DNA of 64,000 nt from Tenacibaculum sp. SZ-18 (GCF_002813915.1 NZ_CP019335.1:440888-504887); one strand, 5' to 3'. Shown: positions 52,302 to 61,748, numbered from the stretch's first letter. The notes: generated from the letters alone by a model not told the origin. A program made the numbers and translations.

Positions 52302-52922
52302 TTAAATAGAATCAATTCGTAGTAATAGTCTATTATTGTCGTTAGTACCAACTGGAGGACTTCTATGTACAATTCCTTGTGAATATTCTTTAGAATAGTT
52401 TTGACCTTTTAATAAAATGACAGCTCCTGTTGCAACTTGATTTATATTTTTATTGTTAACTACAATGGCGTTATTATCTTTAAAAGAATGCAAAGCTTTT
52501 CTATTCACATTGCTGTTATGTAACCATTGGGTTCCTTTTCCGGCATAAGTACATAGCATACGAATAGAATTACAGTCAACATGAAATCTTTTACACATGT
52601 TATCTTTTACTGTAGAAAGAAGAATACTAAGATTACTACTTCCAGAAATTCTCTTAAACGACTTAAGAAGTATGGTAATATCTTCCAAAATAAGTTTGGT
52701 TTTATTAAGTGTTTTGTTTGAATTGAGGTGCTGTGAAATAATATCATAGTCTCCCTTGTAATTAATTTTTATATCAGATAAGATTAGTTTTTGTATATCT
52801 CTTTTAAGAAAACTAATATTTCTGTTGTATACGCAAATATTTACTTCCTTTTCATGTATATCCTTCAATACTGTGGATTTTGTATCAATAGACGAATGTG
52901 TGATGTTTTGCAGTGTATCCAT
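52302..52922 (-). CDS. DUF1826 family protein
   Basis: A 206-residue cytoplasmic protein. The C-terminal half has CKRFHVDCNSIRMLCTYAGKG, then TQWLHN, VATGAVILLKG and GIVHRSPPVG, which match my memory of DUF1826, a family found next to zinc-linked COG0523 GTPases. His and Cys residues in the first motif could bind metal. The biochemical role is unknown. First gene of the operon; a palindrome overlapping its promoter is listed separately. Confidence 0.8.
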   Translation of the reverse strand: MDTLQNITHSSIDTKSTVLKDIHEKEVNICVYNRNISFLKRDIQKLILSDIKINYKGDYDIISQHLNSNKTLNKTKLILEDITILLKSFKRISGSSNLSILLSTVKDNMCKRFHVDCNSIRMLCTYAGKGTQWLHNSNVNRKALHSFKDNNAIVVNNKNINQVATGAVILLKGQNYSKEYSQGIVHRSPPVGTNDNNRLLLRIDSI

Positions 52923-52960
52923 ATATTTTATATGAAGAATTTATAGTTGGAAAAACACTG

Positions 52961-52989
52961 TAAAAATATGAATAATACTTTTAATGCAA
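52961..52989 (-). promoter_or_regulatory. Promoter of the zinc operon
   Basis: On the minus strand, TTG (52989-52987) lies 18 bases from TATTTTTA (52968-52961), one mismatch from TAnnTTTG. The -33 triplet is inside the left arm of the palindrome, so a bound repressor would block it. Confidence 0.5.
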
Positions 52990-53003
52990 TTAAGTTGCAT
53001 TAA
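52981..53003. promoter_or_regulatory. Perfect 9-5-9 palindrome, candidate Zur operator
   Basis: The arms ttaatgcaa and ttgcattaa are exact complements around the 5-base centre ttaag. The 23-bp site lies 59-81 bases upstream of the DUF1826 start and overlaps the -33 element. Fur-family repressors bind palindromes of this size, and the downstream genes are of the kind controlled by Zur. Confidence 0.6.
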
Positions 53004-53110
53004 TTTGTTTTAAAAGAATCTCTATTACGGTATGAAGAAATAATTAGAACTAGTAATTCATTTTTATGAGAATTATCGGGTTAGTATGATTTATTGTATG
53101 ACTTGAAATC

Positions 53111-53782
53111 TCACTCAGACAGTTTGTGACGAGTCTTATTGATATTTGATGTAAGCCTATCACGTAACTGTTTATTTTCCTTTTGTTGATTTTGTAATTC
53201 TTTTATTAAATCTCCACGACTTTGAATTAATGTTGAATTTTGTTCCAAGTAATTCGAATTATTAAGTAGAAGAACATCAACTCGATCGTTTAATAATTCC
53301 TCTTTTGTTTTTAATTGATTATTGAGTTCTTTTAGGAGGTTGAGTAAATTTTCCTTTTGATTTAATTCTGTGTTTAATTGTTTATTAGCGTCTTTTAATT
53401 GTTTTTGAATGTTGAATTTGTAAATTGCTATGTCTATGGCAATTTGAAGTTCTCGCTCTTTGAAAGGTTTTAAGATATATGCATAGGGAGAAGTAATACC
53501 TGCTTTCTGTAATGTTTCTTCGTCGTCATATGCAGTAATATAAATTACAGGTGTTTCATTTGATTTATTTATTTCATGACTAGTTTCTATTCCAGTTATT
53601 CCTTTTCCCAGATTTATATCAGCTAAAATTAATTGTGGTTTAAATGTTTTTGCGATTGCTATTGCCTCCTCTCCAGACAATGCCGTTTCCACAAAATCAT
53701 ACCCCATCCGAGTAACATTCGATTTCATATCATTTAAGGTAATTACATTGTCTTCAATTATCAAAATCCTAGTTTCTGCCAT
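53111..53782 (-). CDS. Response regulator with C-terminal coiled coil
   Basis: A 223-residue protein. The receiver domain occupies residues 1-125, with acidic pair IIEDN, phospho-accepting Asp in ILADINLG, IYITAY and LKPF. Residues 130-220 are a long Gln/Leu/Lys/Asn-rich coiled coil, not a DNA-binding or enzymatic domain. It probably acts through protein contacts, perhaps with the HisKA_2 kinase whose gene ends 26 bases upstream. The pair forms a two-component unit with unknown output. Confidence 0.88.
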   Translation of the reverse strand: MAETRILIIEDNVITLNDMKSNVTRMGYDFVETALSGEEAIAIAKTFKPQLILADINLGKGITGIETSHEINKSNETPVIYITAYDDEETLQKAGITSPYAYILKPFKERELQIAIDIAIYKFNIQKQLKDANKQLNTELNQKENLLNLLKELNNQLKTKEELLNDRVDVLLLNNSNYLEQNSTLIQSRGDLIKELQNQQKENKQLRDRLTSNINKTRHKLSE

Positions 53783-53807
53783 AATAATCTCATTTTGTAT
53801 TAAACAT

Positions 53808-56129
53808 TTAAAATTTCATCCTGTATTCAACTCCTTTTCCCGGAATTGATTTTATAGCAAGTTCTCCTTTAAGTTGACGTTGGATAATACTTTTAATCAA
53901 TAAAAGCCCTAATGTTTTAGATTTTTCGATATTAAAATTTTCATTAAATCCAATTCCATTGTCACTAAAGTTAAGATGTATTTTACCTCTTTTTTTAATC
54001 ATTTTTATAGCAATGTTTCCATTTTCTCTATTTTTAAAAGCATATTTGAAAGCATTGGAAACTAATTCGTTTATGACGATAGCAATTGGTAACATGATAT
54101 CTAAATCGAAATAAATTTCTTCGACTTCAATAAATTGTTCGATATATTTTGAATCAGTGTTGTAGTTTTCCGATAGTTTACCAACTAATTCTGTAATGTA
54201 GTTTTTAATATTTACAGTTTCAATATTTTCAGCTTTGTAGATATGTTGATGTATAAGAGCGATAGATTCAATACGACTAATACTTATGTTTAGAGCATTT
54301 ATCACATTAGCATCATGAGCCGTCATTTTTTGTTGATTGAGTAAACTTGTTATTGTTTGTAAATTATTTTTTACACGATGATGAACTTCTTTTAATAATA
54401 CATTTTTAACTTTTAATGCTTCGTTTAGCTCGATTTCAGTTTTTCTTAAAGGTGTAATATTATAAAGAGAGGAAAATATAAATTTTTCATCTTTAATATT
54501 CATTGGAATACTTTCAATCATAATGTTTAAAACCTCTCCAGTTTTAGTTTTATGAAGGGTTTCAAATTTGCATACTTCACCTTCTTTTAAGAGACTAATT
54601 TTTTTACTACGTTCTTTATGGTCTTCTTGAATATCAATATCATCAATGTGAATATTTACAAATTCTTCTTTCGTATATCCTAATAATTTGTGGGCAGCAT
54701 CATTACATTGAACAATTTGACCTTTTCTATTAGTTAGCCAAATAGGATACATGGATTGAGAGAACAATTTACTATATCGTTCTTCACTTTCGCGAAGAGA
54801 TCGTTCACTTTTTTTAAGCTTATGTAAATTATGTAGTCTTTCTGAAATATCGTGAAACATAGAAATCATTTTTCCATTTGTTGTACGAAAATTGAAATTT
54901 TCAAAAGATCCTTTAAAATTATCCTCTTTATAGTTTATTGTAACATTGTTCCAACTTTCCCCGTTTTTGATAATATTTTTAAATCGATTTATTGTGTCGG
55001 TTTCCTTGATCTCGGGAAATGCCTCATCCATTCTTTTATTTATAAACTGAGAGTTATCAATTCCTAGCAGTTCATCTGCAGCTTTATTATAACCTGTGAA
55101 ATATAATTCGCCATCATCTCTTAACTCATAGGTATGGGCACCAAGTATTGAGTTGTTAAATTTATTTTTAAATATTTCTTTCCTTTCAAGTAATTTTATC
55201 TCGTTAATTTTTCTTTTAGTAATATCGTTAGAGAGCACTAATACTCCCTCACTAATTGGTCGAATATTAATATCATACCAGCTTTTTTTACCACAAGGAA
55301 ATTTAAAATCCATTTCAAATTTATGAGTAGTCCGGTTTTTTAAACAATTACAAATTAGTTTAAACATTTTCGTTTCCTTAATGTCTGGCCAACAATCTTC
55401 AAACCGCTTTCCCAGTAGTTCTTCTCTTGATCGCATACTTTGTTTTTCTAGACTTTTATTTACATAAATGTAGGTTCGATCAAAATCCAAAATCTTATAG
55501 CCTTCAGCCATATTTTCCATCAAATCTTCCCACTTTTTAGCGGTATCTTCAGCAATGTTTTTTGCTTTTAAAATACTATTATTGAAAAAAATAAGAACGA
55601 TAAATAGTAAAAGAATAGCGTAAATGGAGAAGGAAATACTAATCCAAAAACGATAGGTTTCGTTAAGTTCAATGGAGTAGCTTGATAATGTTGAAAAACT
55701 AATCAAAGTTGCTATAATGCATATGCCAAGGTATAGAAAAGGAAAGAATTTCTGCTTTGTTGGCGTAATAAGATAGGATACAGCAATTAAAGTTAGAAAC
55801 ATGAGTTCTAACCCAAGGCCTGGACCAAGAAGAATAAGAAAATACAATACACCTAAAATAGATCCTACCATTAATAAATGGCGTGATGTTTTTATGAAAT
55901 TATTATACGAGGCAATTAGAGCTATTATAAAAACAATAATAATAGTAGATACAAAATCTATACTTTTAGTAAATAGCTTGCCGCCTATTTGTAAAATTAT
56001 ACCAATGAAAAAAGGACTTACACCTAAAATTATAAATAGTATTCTGTTGGAAAGTTTTGTTTTTGTTTGTTCTTCTAATGTTAAATTATCTGAAATTCCA
56101 AAGTTTAATATTTTGTTTAAAATACTCAT
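53808..56129 (-). CDS. PAS-rich sensor kinase, HisKA_2 type
   Basis: A 773-residue membrane sensor starting at the ATG at 56129; an in-frame TTG five codons upstream is a poorer choice. Order: six hydrophobic helices (about 20-190, little periplasmic loop), PAS domain (about 200-310; DLMENMAEGYKILDFDRT), second PAS (about 320-430; ELRDDGELYFTGYNKAADELLG), third PAS (about 450-565; LFSQSMYPIWLTNRKGQIVQ), HisKA_2 with KEVHHRVKNNLQTITSLL, and HATPase (INELVSNAFKYAF, FSDNGIGF, LGLLLIKSI). Kinase motifs are complete. Its partner regulator is encoded directly after it. Confidence 0.9.
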   Translation of the reverse strand: MSILNKILNFGISDNLTLEEQTKTKLSNRILFIILGVSPFFIGIILQIGGKLFTKSIDFVSTIIIVFIIALIASYNNFIKTSRHLLMVGSILGVLYFLILLGPGLGLELMFLTLIAVSYLITPTKQKFFPFLYLGICIIATLISFSTLSSYSIELNETYRFWISISFSIYAILLLFIVLIFFNNSILKAKNIAEDTAKKWEDLMENMAEGYKILDFDRTYIYVNKSLEKQSMRSREELLGKRFEDCWPDIKETKMFKLICNCLKNRTTHKFEMDFKFPCGKKSWYDINIRPISEGVLVLSNDITKRKINEIKLLERKEIFKNKFNNSILGAHTYELRDDGELYFTGYNKAADELLGIDNSQFINKRMDEAFPEIKETDTINRFKNIIKNGESWNNVTINYKEDNFKGSFENFNFRTTNGKMISMFHDISERLHNLHKLKKSERSLRESEERYSKLFSQSMYPIWLTNRKGQIVQCNDAAHKLLGYTKEEFVNIHIDDIDIQEDHKERSKKISLLKEGEVCKFETLHKTKTGEVLNIMIESIPMNIKDEKFIFSSLYNITPLRKTEIELNEALKVKNVLLKEVHHRVKNNLQTITSLLNQQKMTAHDANVINALNISISRIESIALIHQHIYKAENIETVNIKNYITELVGKLSENYNTDSKYIEQFIEVEEIYFDLDIMLPIAIVINELVSNAFKYAFKNRENGNIAIKMIKKRGKIHLNFSDNGIGFNENFNIEKSKTLGLLLIKSIIQRQLKGELAIKSIPGKGVEYRMKF

Positions 56130-57033
56130 GGCTTGTGAATTCAAAATTAACTCTATAAATATGTAGTATTCCTTATTAGTTATTCATTTACTCAACTAAA
56201 AATAGTTTTTTTTTTGTAAAAAGACTAGATTTATTTCATGAAAAGTATCGAATAGTAGTTGTTTAGTTGCTGGTATTCGATATTTTAGAGTTTAGTAAAG
56301 TATATTTTTTGACTAGCTTTATATAAGTTTAAGACGGACTTTTTCAAAAAAAACTCTAAAATATTTCTCATAAACATTTTCGTCTTTTCATCTACCGCAA
56401 GAAATGATTAATTATAATTTGCAAAAGAGAAGTAAATAATTGTTTTTACAAGTCAAGTATTTGTATTTCTAATATTTAGCAATCTTTGTGTCTCTCTGTA
56501 GCAATACTAAGTATAAAATTTTAAGCGCTTACAATTGTGTTTTCATATGCTATAACAAGAATGATTTTACTACAATCTTCTATGTAGGTAAGTTTGAGAT
56601 AACGATTGTTAACATTATGTAATAATTCAATTATCCAAATACTCCAAAGAGGTTATAATAAGTCGCTTAATTTATTACAAATAGTACTTTTAGCGAATTT
56701 TTCTTTTTTATTTATAGGGGAAATACTATTTGGATGATTTCATTTAGCTTTTCCTTAATTATTCGATATATCTTTTCTTACTAGAAGATTTACTGATTCT
56801 ATACTGTTTTTTTGTAATATTTTAGCTACAACTTAAAGTAGTTATTAATTTCTTTCTGCGAGATAGAAATTGTAAAATTATCACAATTAACATTGCTGAT
56901 ATTGTGAGTGATTAGATCTTGGTCGAAATAACTTTTTTTATAATATTAAAATCAATTATATTAAAGTATCATTTCTTATTGATTCTCCGTAGTTGATTGC
57001 TTCAAATGTAGTTTCTTTTCACTTATATAATTT
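56130..57033. other. Long noncoding region
   Basis: About 900 bp between the sensor kinase and the aldehyde dehydrogenase, with stops throughout all frames and no tRNA, strong hairpin or clear operator that I can see. It is the longest gene-free stretch in the window. It may hold a small RNA or the remains of a lost gene; nothing definite supports either. Confidence 0.5.
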
Positions 57034-58407
57034 CTATCCTAACTTCATTAAGGTTCTTAATTGTTTTAATTTACCTTTATAAGGAGCGTAACGTGTTGGT
57101 ATATCGAGCCAATTACCTCTTATAACAACTCCCTTTTTGTGAGAAAAAGTATCGAAAGTATGTTTACCATGATACCCACCAATTCCACTTTCACCAACCC
57201 CACCGAAAGGTAAATTATGATTAGCGAAATGTACAGTTGTATCATTTATGGTTCCACCTCCAAATGAATATTGTTTAATGAGTTTTTTTGCAAAAGATTT
57301 TTTATTTGTAAATACGTAAAAAGCAAGAGGTTTATCGTATTTAGAAATTATCGAATGTAAATCTTTTTCTTTTTCATAAGAAATCAACGGTAATATTGGT
57401 CCAAATATTTCCCCTTTCATTACTTCACTTTCTAAGCTGGGTTCATCTAAAAGTGTTGGAGAAATATAATATTGGTCTCTATTGGTTTTTCCACCAGCTA
57501 GAAAAGATTCATTTTCCAACATTTTATGTAAACGATCAAAATTTCTCGAATTTACAATACGCGGGAAGTCATCTGATGTTTCTGGATTTTCTCCATAAGC
57601 TTTGATGATTTCTTCAGTAAAAGCTTTAACGAATTCGTCTTTATTTCTTTTATGAATCAGCAAATAGTCTGGAGCGATGCAGGTTTGACCTCCGTTGATA
57701 AATTTACCCCAAACGATTCTTTTTGCGGCTAGTTTAATATTTGCTGAATCATCTATGATACAAGGACTTTTCCCGCCGAGCTCCAATGTTACTGGTGTTA
57801 GATATTCTGCAGCAGCTTTGGCTACAATTCTTCCTACAGGGACACTACCAGTAAAGAAAATGTAATCCCAACGTTGTGCTAGTAATTCTTGTGATTCTGG
57901 AATTCCACCTTCTACCACCGTTACATGATTTGGGTCAAAGACTCTTTCTATAATCTCTTTACAGATTGTGCTAGTATTTGGAGTTAATTCAGATGGTTTT
58001 AAAACAACAGTATTACCAGCGGCAATAGCACCTGCTAAAGGAGAAAATGCTAGTTGATATGGGTAATTCCATGGAGCAATAATTAATGTAGTTCCGTATG
58101 GTTCTGAGTATATTTTTGCAGAAGATGGAAAGTTTAATAAAGCAGGCATAACTCGTTTTGGTGTTGCCCAGGAAGAAACATTCTTAATCATTGTCTTAAC
58201 TTCAGAAATTACGATACTAGTTTCTGTCATGACACCTTCGTATTCAGATTTTCTAAAATCATCATGTAGTGCTTTTAAAATATCTCGTTCTCTACGGATA
58301 ATTTCTTTCAGTAATTTTTGTAAACTTTTCTTTCGGTAGGAAATATCTTTTGTTTGTTGAGTTGCAAAAAATGTTCTTTGCTTCTCAAGAATTTGTGGAA
58401 TTGTCAT
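57034..58407 (-). CDS. Aldehyde dehydrogenase, class 3-like
   Basis: A 457-residue NAD(P)-dependent enzyme that oxidises aldehydes to acids. It shows IIAPWNYPYQLAFSPLAGAIAAGNTVVLKPSE, the nucleotide-site FFTGSVPVGR, general base in TLELGGKSP, catalytic Cys in NGGQTCIAPDY, EIFGPILP and LPFGGVGESGIGGYHGK. Its shorter form and C-terminal tail fit the ALDH3 (fatty aldehyde) group. It starts 3 bases after the AlkB-type gene stop, which fits a pathway from alkane to alcohol to fatty acid. Confidence 0.93.
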   Translation of the reverse strand: MTIPQILEKQRTFFATQQTKDISYRKKSLQKLLKEIIRRERDILKALHDDFRKSEYEGVMTETSIVISEVKTMIKNVSSWATPKRVMPALLNFPSSAKIYSEPYGTTLIIAPWNYPYQLAFSPLAGAIAAGNTVVLKPSELTPNTSTICKEIIERVFDPNHVTVVEGGIPESQELLAQRWDYIFFTGSVPVGRIVAKAAAEYLTPVTLELGGKSPCIIDDSANIKLAAKRIVWGKFINGGQTCIAPDYLLIHKRNKDEFVKAFTEEIIKAYGENPETSDDFPRIVNSRNFDRLHKMLENESFLAGGKTNRDQYYISPTLLDEPSLESEVMKGEIFGPILPLISYEKEKDLHSIISKYDKPLAFYVFTNKKSFAKKLIKQYSFGGGTINDTTVHFANHNLPFGGVGESGIGGYHGKHTFDTFSHKKGVVIRGNWLDIPTRYAPYKGKLKQLRTLMKLG

Positions 58408-58410
58408 GAA

Positions 58411-59439
58411 TTAAATTTCTTGAAGTTTTTTATTCATTATTTTAAACCAAATCGGAGGAAAAAGGGATAATAACATCATTCCTGGGTAACCTGTAGGCAT
58501 TTGCGGACTTTGAGGTAATGATTTTAATATTTGATAATGTTTACTTCCGTTGTAATGATGATCCGAATGGCGAGATAAGTTGAATAAAACTAATTTTCCG
58601 ATAACGTGATTTGAATTCCATGAATGAGTATGTTTAACTCGTTCGTATCTTCCAAATTTATTTTTAGTTCTTAGTAATCCATAATGCTCAATGTAGTTGA
58701 CCGTTTCTAAAAGTAGAATTCCGAAAATTGCTGTCATTAAAAAATAGATTGTTGTAAGTATTCCAAAGAAATAAAAAATGCTTGCCAATAGAATAAAATG
58801 GCAGATAGTGTAAATTAACATTCTATTTTGATGATGAAACCAAGATCGTTCCGAGTTTAACATCCTTTTATTCTCCAATTTCCATGCTTCAATGTAACTC
58901 ATAAATTGAGATCGAATCCAAAATATATAAAGAGGTTCGTTTTTTCTTGCAGTGGCGGCATCTTCTGGTGTTGCAACGTTAAAATGGTGTCCTGCGTTAT
59001 GATATGGTAAGAAATGAGTCTCCAAAGAAGTCATTAGTAAAATTTCACCTATTAATTCTTCAAATCTATTATTTCTGTGACCAAGCTCATGACCTACATT
59101 AATACCAATTACTCCACACATAATTCCCATCGACGATATTCTTCCAATTAACTCTAGCGTTGTTGTGGTTTCATTAACAATAAAAAGAAACCAAACCAAA
59201 AAACCGACTTGTACAGGAAGAGTTAGGTACAATATATAGGTGTATAATTTATTGTTTTTTTCAATATCTTCTTGTTCCTTATCAAAGTTTTCAGCGTTAA
59301 CTTTCAATAGTATATCAGATAAAGGTACGATTCCGAAAACATAAATTAAAGGAAGAAATGTTAACCATCCTGTTGAAGTAAATGATAAATAAACTGTTAA
59401 CGGAATGGTGAAAACAAGTAAATATTTTAAGGCTTTCAT
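58411..59439 (-). CDS. alkB: Alkane 1-monooxygenase, AlkB family
   Basis: A 342-residue integral-membrane di-iron enzyme with six hydrophobic helices. The histidine boxes are HELGHR (117-122), HNAGHH (147-152), NYIEHYGLLR (248-257) and RHSDHH (290-295), the full AlkB set. It hydroxylates the terminal carbon of medium- or long-chain alkanes or fatty substrates. No rubredoxin or reductase is encoded nearby; these may lie elsewhere. It is coupled to the aldehyde dehydrogenase gene. Confidence 0.94.
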   Translation of the reverse strand: MKALKYLLVFTIPLTVYLSFTSTGWLTFLPLIYVFGIVPLSDILLKVNAENFDKEQEDIEKNNKLYTYILYLTLPVQVGFLVWFLFIVNETTTTLELIGRISSMGIMCGVIGINVGHELGHRNNRFEELIGEILLMTSLETHFLPYHNAGHHFNVATPEDAATARKNEPLYIFWIRSQFMSYIEAWKLENKRMLNSERSWFHHQNRMLIYTICHFILLASIFYFFGILTTIYFLMTAIFGILLLETVNYIEHYGLLRTKNKFGRYERVKHTHSWNSNHVIGKLVLFNLSRHSDHHYNGSKHYQILKSLPQSPQMPTGYPGMMLLSLFPPIWFKIMNKKLQEI

Positions 59440-59472
59440 TAATAAAGGATTTAATGTACTAAATATACGAAT

Positions 59473-60162
59473 TTAGTTGCATGCATCCCAAATTGGATCA
59501 TTTTTTGGAAGTGGTGCGGTTACCTCAATAAGTTTTTTGTTTACTGGATGAGTGAATGAAATTTTTCGAGCGTGTAAATGAATACTTCCATTTTTATTAC
59601 TACGAGCAAATCCGTATTTTAAATCTCCTTTAATAGGATGACCTATATTGGAAAGTTGACATCTAATTTGATGATGTCTTCCTGTTTCTAAGTCAATTTC
59701 TAAAAGACTGTAATTAGTAAGTTCTTTGATAACTTTATAATGAAGAATAGCTTTTTTACTTCCATTGATTTCCTTTGGGAAAGCTTTAGATTTGTTGTTT
59801 TTTGGGTTTTTCTTAAGAAAGTTTATTAATGTATTTTCTCTCCTTTTAAGTTTGTCTTTAACTACTGCAAAGTATGTTTTTTTTATGCTTTTCTCTCGAA
59901 GCATTTTGTTTAACCTCTCAAGTGCTTTTGAAGTTCTAGCAAAAATAACAATTCCTGATGTCGGACGATCAAGTCTGTGAACCGTACCTAAAAAGACATT
60001 TCCTGGTTTATTGTATTTTTCTTTGATATATTCTTTTACTACATCATTAAGGGGTTTGTCTCCAGTTTTGTCACTTTGTACAATATCACCAGCTCTTTTA
60101 TTAATTATAATAATATGATTGTCCTCGTGAAGAACTAATAGGTTGTCTTTATTAGAATGCAT
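59473..60162 (-). CDS. RluA family RNA pseudouridine synthase
   Basis: A 229-residue catalytic-domain-only enzyme without an S4 domain. The motif HRLDRPTSGIVIFARTSKAL contains the catalytic Asp; IINKRAGDIVQSD and LETGRHHQIRCQLSNIGHPIKGDLKYG complete the RluA pattern. It isomerises uridine in rRNA or tRNA. The target cannot be told from sequence. It follows engB by 6 bases. Confidence 0.92.
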   Translation of the reverse strand: MHSNKDNLLVLHEDNHIIIINKRAGDIVQSDKTGDKPLNDVVKEYIKEKYNKPGNVFLGTVHRLDRPTSGIVIFARTSKALERLNKMLREKSIKKTYFAVVKDKLKRRENTLINFLKKNPKNNKSKAFPKEINGSKKAILHYKVIKELTNYSLLEIDLETGRHHQIRCQLSNIGHPIKGDLKYGFARSNKNGSIHLHARKISFTHPVNKKLIEVTAPLPKNDPIWDACN

Positions 60163-60168
60163 ATCGAT

Positions 60169-60780
60169 TTATTTAAAATCATCTGCAACATCCTTATTCA
60201 CACTAGCAATGAAGTTTAAAACCTCATCTCTTCCAAGTTTTGAAGTAGAAGAAGTTAAAAAGTTAACAGGTAAACTTTCCCAATGAACGAGTAATTTTCT
60301 TTTATATGAAGTTATTTGTTTGTTCAATTTAGAGCTAGGTAATTTATCTGCTTTGGTGAAAATAATCGCGAAGGGAATTTGATTCTCACCTAGAAATCTC
60401 ATGAACTCCAAATCAATTTTCTGCGGATCATGTCTAGAATCAACTAATACAAAAGCACAAACCAATTGTTCTCGTTCTTTAAAGTAATTCTCGATGAAGT
60501 ATTGAAAAATAGTTCTTTTCTTTTTAGAGACTTTGGCGTACCCATATCCGGGTAAGTCTACTAAAAACCATTCGTTATTTATTTTAAAGTGATTAATTAA
60601 CTGTGTTTTTCCTGGAGTCCCAGAAGTTTTCGCAAGCTTCTTTCGTTCCATTAACATGTTAATTAATGAAGATTTGCCAACGTTCGATCTTCCAATAAAA
60701 GCATATTCAGGAATATGGTCTTTCGGAGCATTAATAACGTTACTATTGCTCATTACAAATTCAGCAGATTTAATCTTCAT
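60169..60780 (-). CDS. engB: Ribosome biogenesis GTP-binding protein EngB/YsxC
   Basis: A 203-residue GTPase needed for assembly of the 50S subunit. Start at the ATG at 60780 ([15 protein letters not shown]), which matches the family's usual N-terminus; an ATG at 60846 would overlap the upstream hydrolase gene by 41 bases. G1 is [10 protein letters not shown]2 region [10 protein letters not shown]3 DLPGYG, G4 TKAD. Full length. It lies between an alpha/beta hydrolase and an RluA-type enzyme in one operon. Confidence 0.94.
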   Translation of the reverse strand: MKIKSAEFVMSNSNVINAPKDHIPEYAFIGRSNVGKSSLINMLMERKKLAKTSGTPGKTQLINHFKINNEWFLVDLPGYGYAKVSKKKRTIFQYFIENYFKEREQLVCAFVLVDSRHDPQKIDLEFMRFLGENQIPFAIIFTKADKLPSSKLNKQITSYKRKLLVHWESLPVNFLTSSTSKLGRDEVLNFIASVNKDVADDFK

Positions 60781-60805
60781 TATTGTTGTTGTAAATCTAA
60801 AAAAA

Positions 60806-61570
60806 TTAAAGATTTCGTTTTGTGAACCATTTTTCAAGAATTTCATTGAACTCTTCGGGATGTTCCATCATTGCGGCATGTCCGCATTTTTCTACCCAAA
60901 ACAAATCACTATCTGGTAGTAATTTATGGAAGTCTTCAGCTACTTCTGGTGGAGTAACAGTATCTTGTTTCCCCCAAATAATACAGGTAGGTTGATTCAT
61001 GTTCGGTAAATCGTTAGCCATGTTGTGACGAACCGCACTTTTAGCAATCGCTAAAGTTTTCACTAAAGTGTTTCGGTCATTAATTACATCGTATACTTGA
61101 TCAACTAATTCGTCTGTAGCAATTGATTTATCATAAAAAACTTCTTGAGTTTTTGTGCGTACAAATTCTTTATCTCCTCGTCTTGGGTAGTTGTTACCCA
61201 TAGAGTTTTCATATAAACCAGAACTTCCAGTTAGAACAAGTGCAGTTACGTCTTGCGGATAATGTTTGATATAGTATAAAGCGATATGGCCACCTAAAGA
61301 GTTACCTAATAAGACAACATCTTTTAATTTTTTAAATTCAATGAAGTCATGTAGGAATCTTGCTAAATTTTTAACATTGGTTTTCAGTATAGGTAGACTG
61401 TAAAGTGGTAATTCAGGAATTAAAACTTTGTATCCTTTTTTCGAAAAATGATTGAATGTAGCGTCAAAATTACTCAAAGCACCCATCAATCCATGAAGAA
61501 CAATAATCGCTTTTCCTTCTCCAGCTTCAGCATAGGTAAACTTATCTTCTCTCTTTAAAAAATCTGTCAT
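60806..61570 (-). CDS. Alpha/beta hydrolase
   Basis: A 254-residue cytoplasmic hydrolase. Oxyanion [10 protein letters not shown], nucleophile GNSLGG, acid in [12 protein letters not shown], and catalytic His in [13 protein letters not shown]. It resembles the MhpC/BioH group, but its substrate is unknown. First gene of a unit with engB and the RluA-type gene; a promoter lies directly upstream. Confidence 0.88.
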   Translation of the reverse strand: MTDFLKREDKFTYAEAGEGKAIIVLHGLMGALSNFDATFNHFSKKGYKVLIPELPLYSLPILKTNVKNLARFLHDFIEFKKLKDVVLLGNSLGGHIALYYIKHYPQDVTALVLTGSSGLYENSMGNNYPRRGDKEFVRTKTQEVFYDKSIATDELVDQVYDVINDRNTLVKTLAIAKSAVRHNMANDLPNMNQPTCIIWGKQDTVTPPEVAEDFHKLLPDSDLFWVEKCGHAAMMEHPEEFNEILEKWFTKRNL

Positions 61571-61591
61571 TCGCTAAGATTTGGCTCAGAG

Positions 61592-61622
61592 CAAAAGTAA
61601 TTCTTTTTTTGATACCTATCAA
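61592..61622 (-). promoter_or_regulatory. Promoter of the hydrolase-engB-RluA operon
   Basis: On the minus strand, TTG (61622-61620) is 20 bases from TACTTTTG (61599-61592), an exact -7 match, 22 bases upstream of the start codon. Confidence 0.6.
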
Positions 61623-61703
61623 TTTCTTTTCAATTATGGTTTTTGTGGCTATTTAAACATCAGATAACCAGTTTTTTTGGTTCAAAGTAGAAACTTATTA
61701 ACA

Positions 61704-61733
61704 ATGTGGTAAAATGTGGTAAAATGTGGTAAA
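61704..61733 (+). promoter_or_regulatory. Three MraZ boxes (10-base direct repeats)
   Basis: The 10-base unit atgtggtaaa occurs three times without gaps. MraZ is known to bind direct repeats with a TGG core spaced one DNA turn apart ahead of its own gene. The repeats lie just upstream of the -7 element, across the -33 region, so MraZ would repress this promoter. Confidence 0.85.
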
Positions 61734-61740
61734 AAATTTA

Positions 61741-61748
61741 TATTTTTG
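61741..61748 (+). promoter_or_regulatory. -7 promoter element of mraZ
   Basis: TATTTTTG matches TAnnTTTG exactly, 18 bases before the mraZ ATG. The -33 region is occupied by the MraZ boxes. Confidence 0.55.

Noticed and set aside
60781..60846. A 22-codon N-terminal extension of EngB
   Set aside because: It would overlap the upstream hydrolase gene, and the family normally starts at the MKIKSAEF position.
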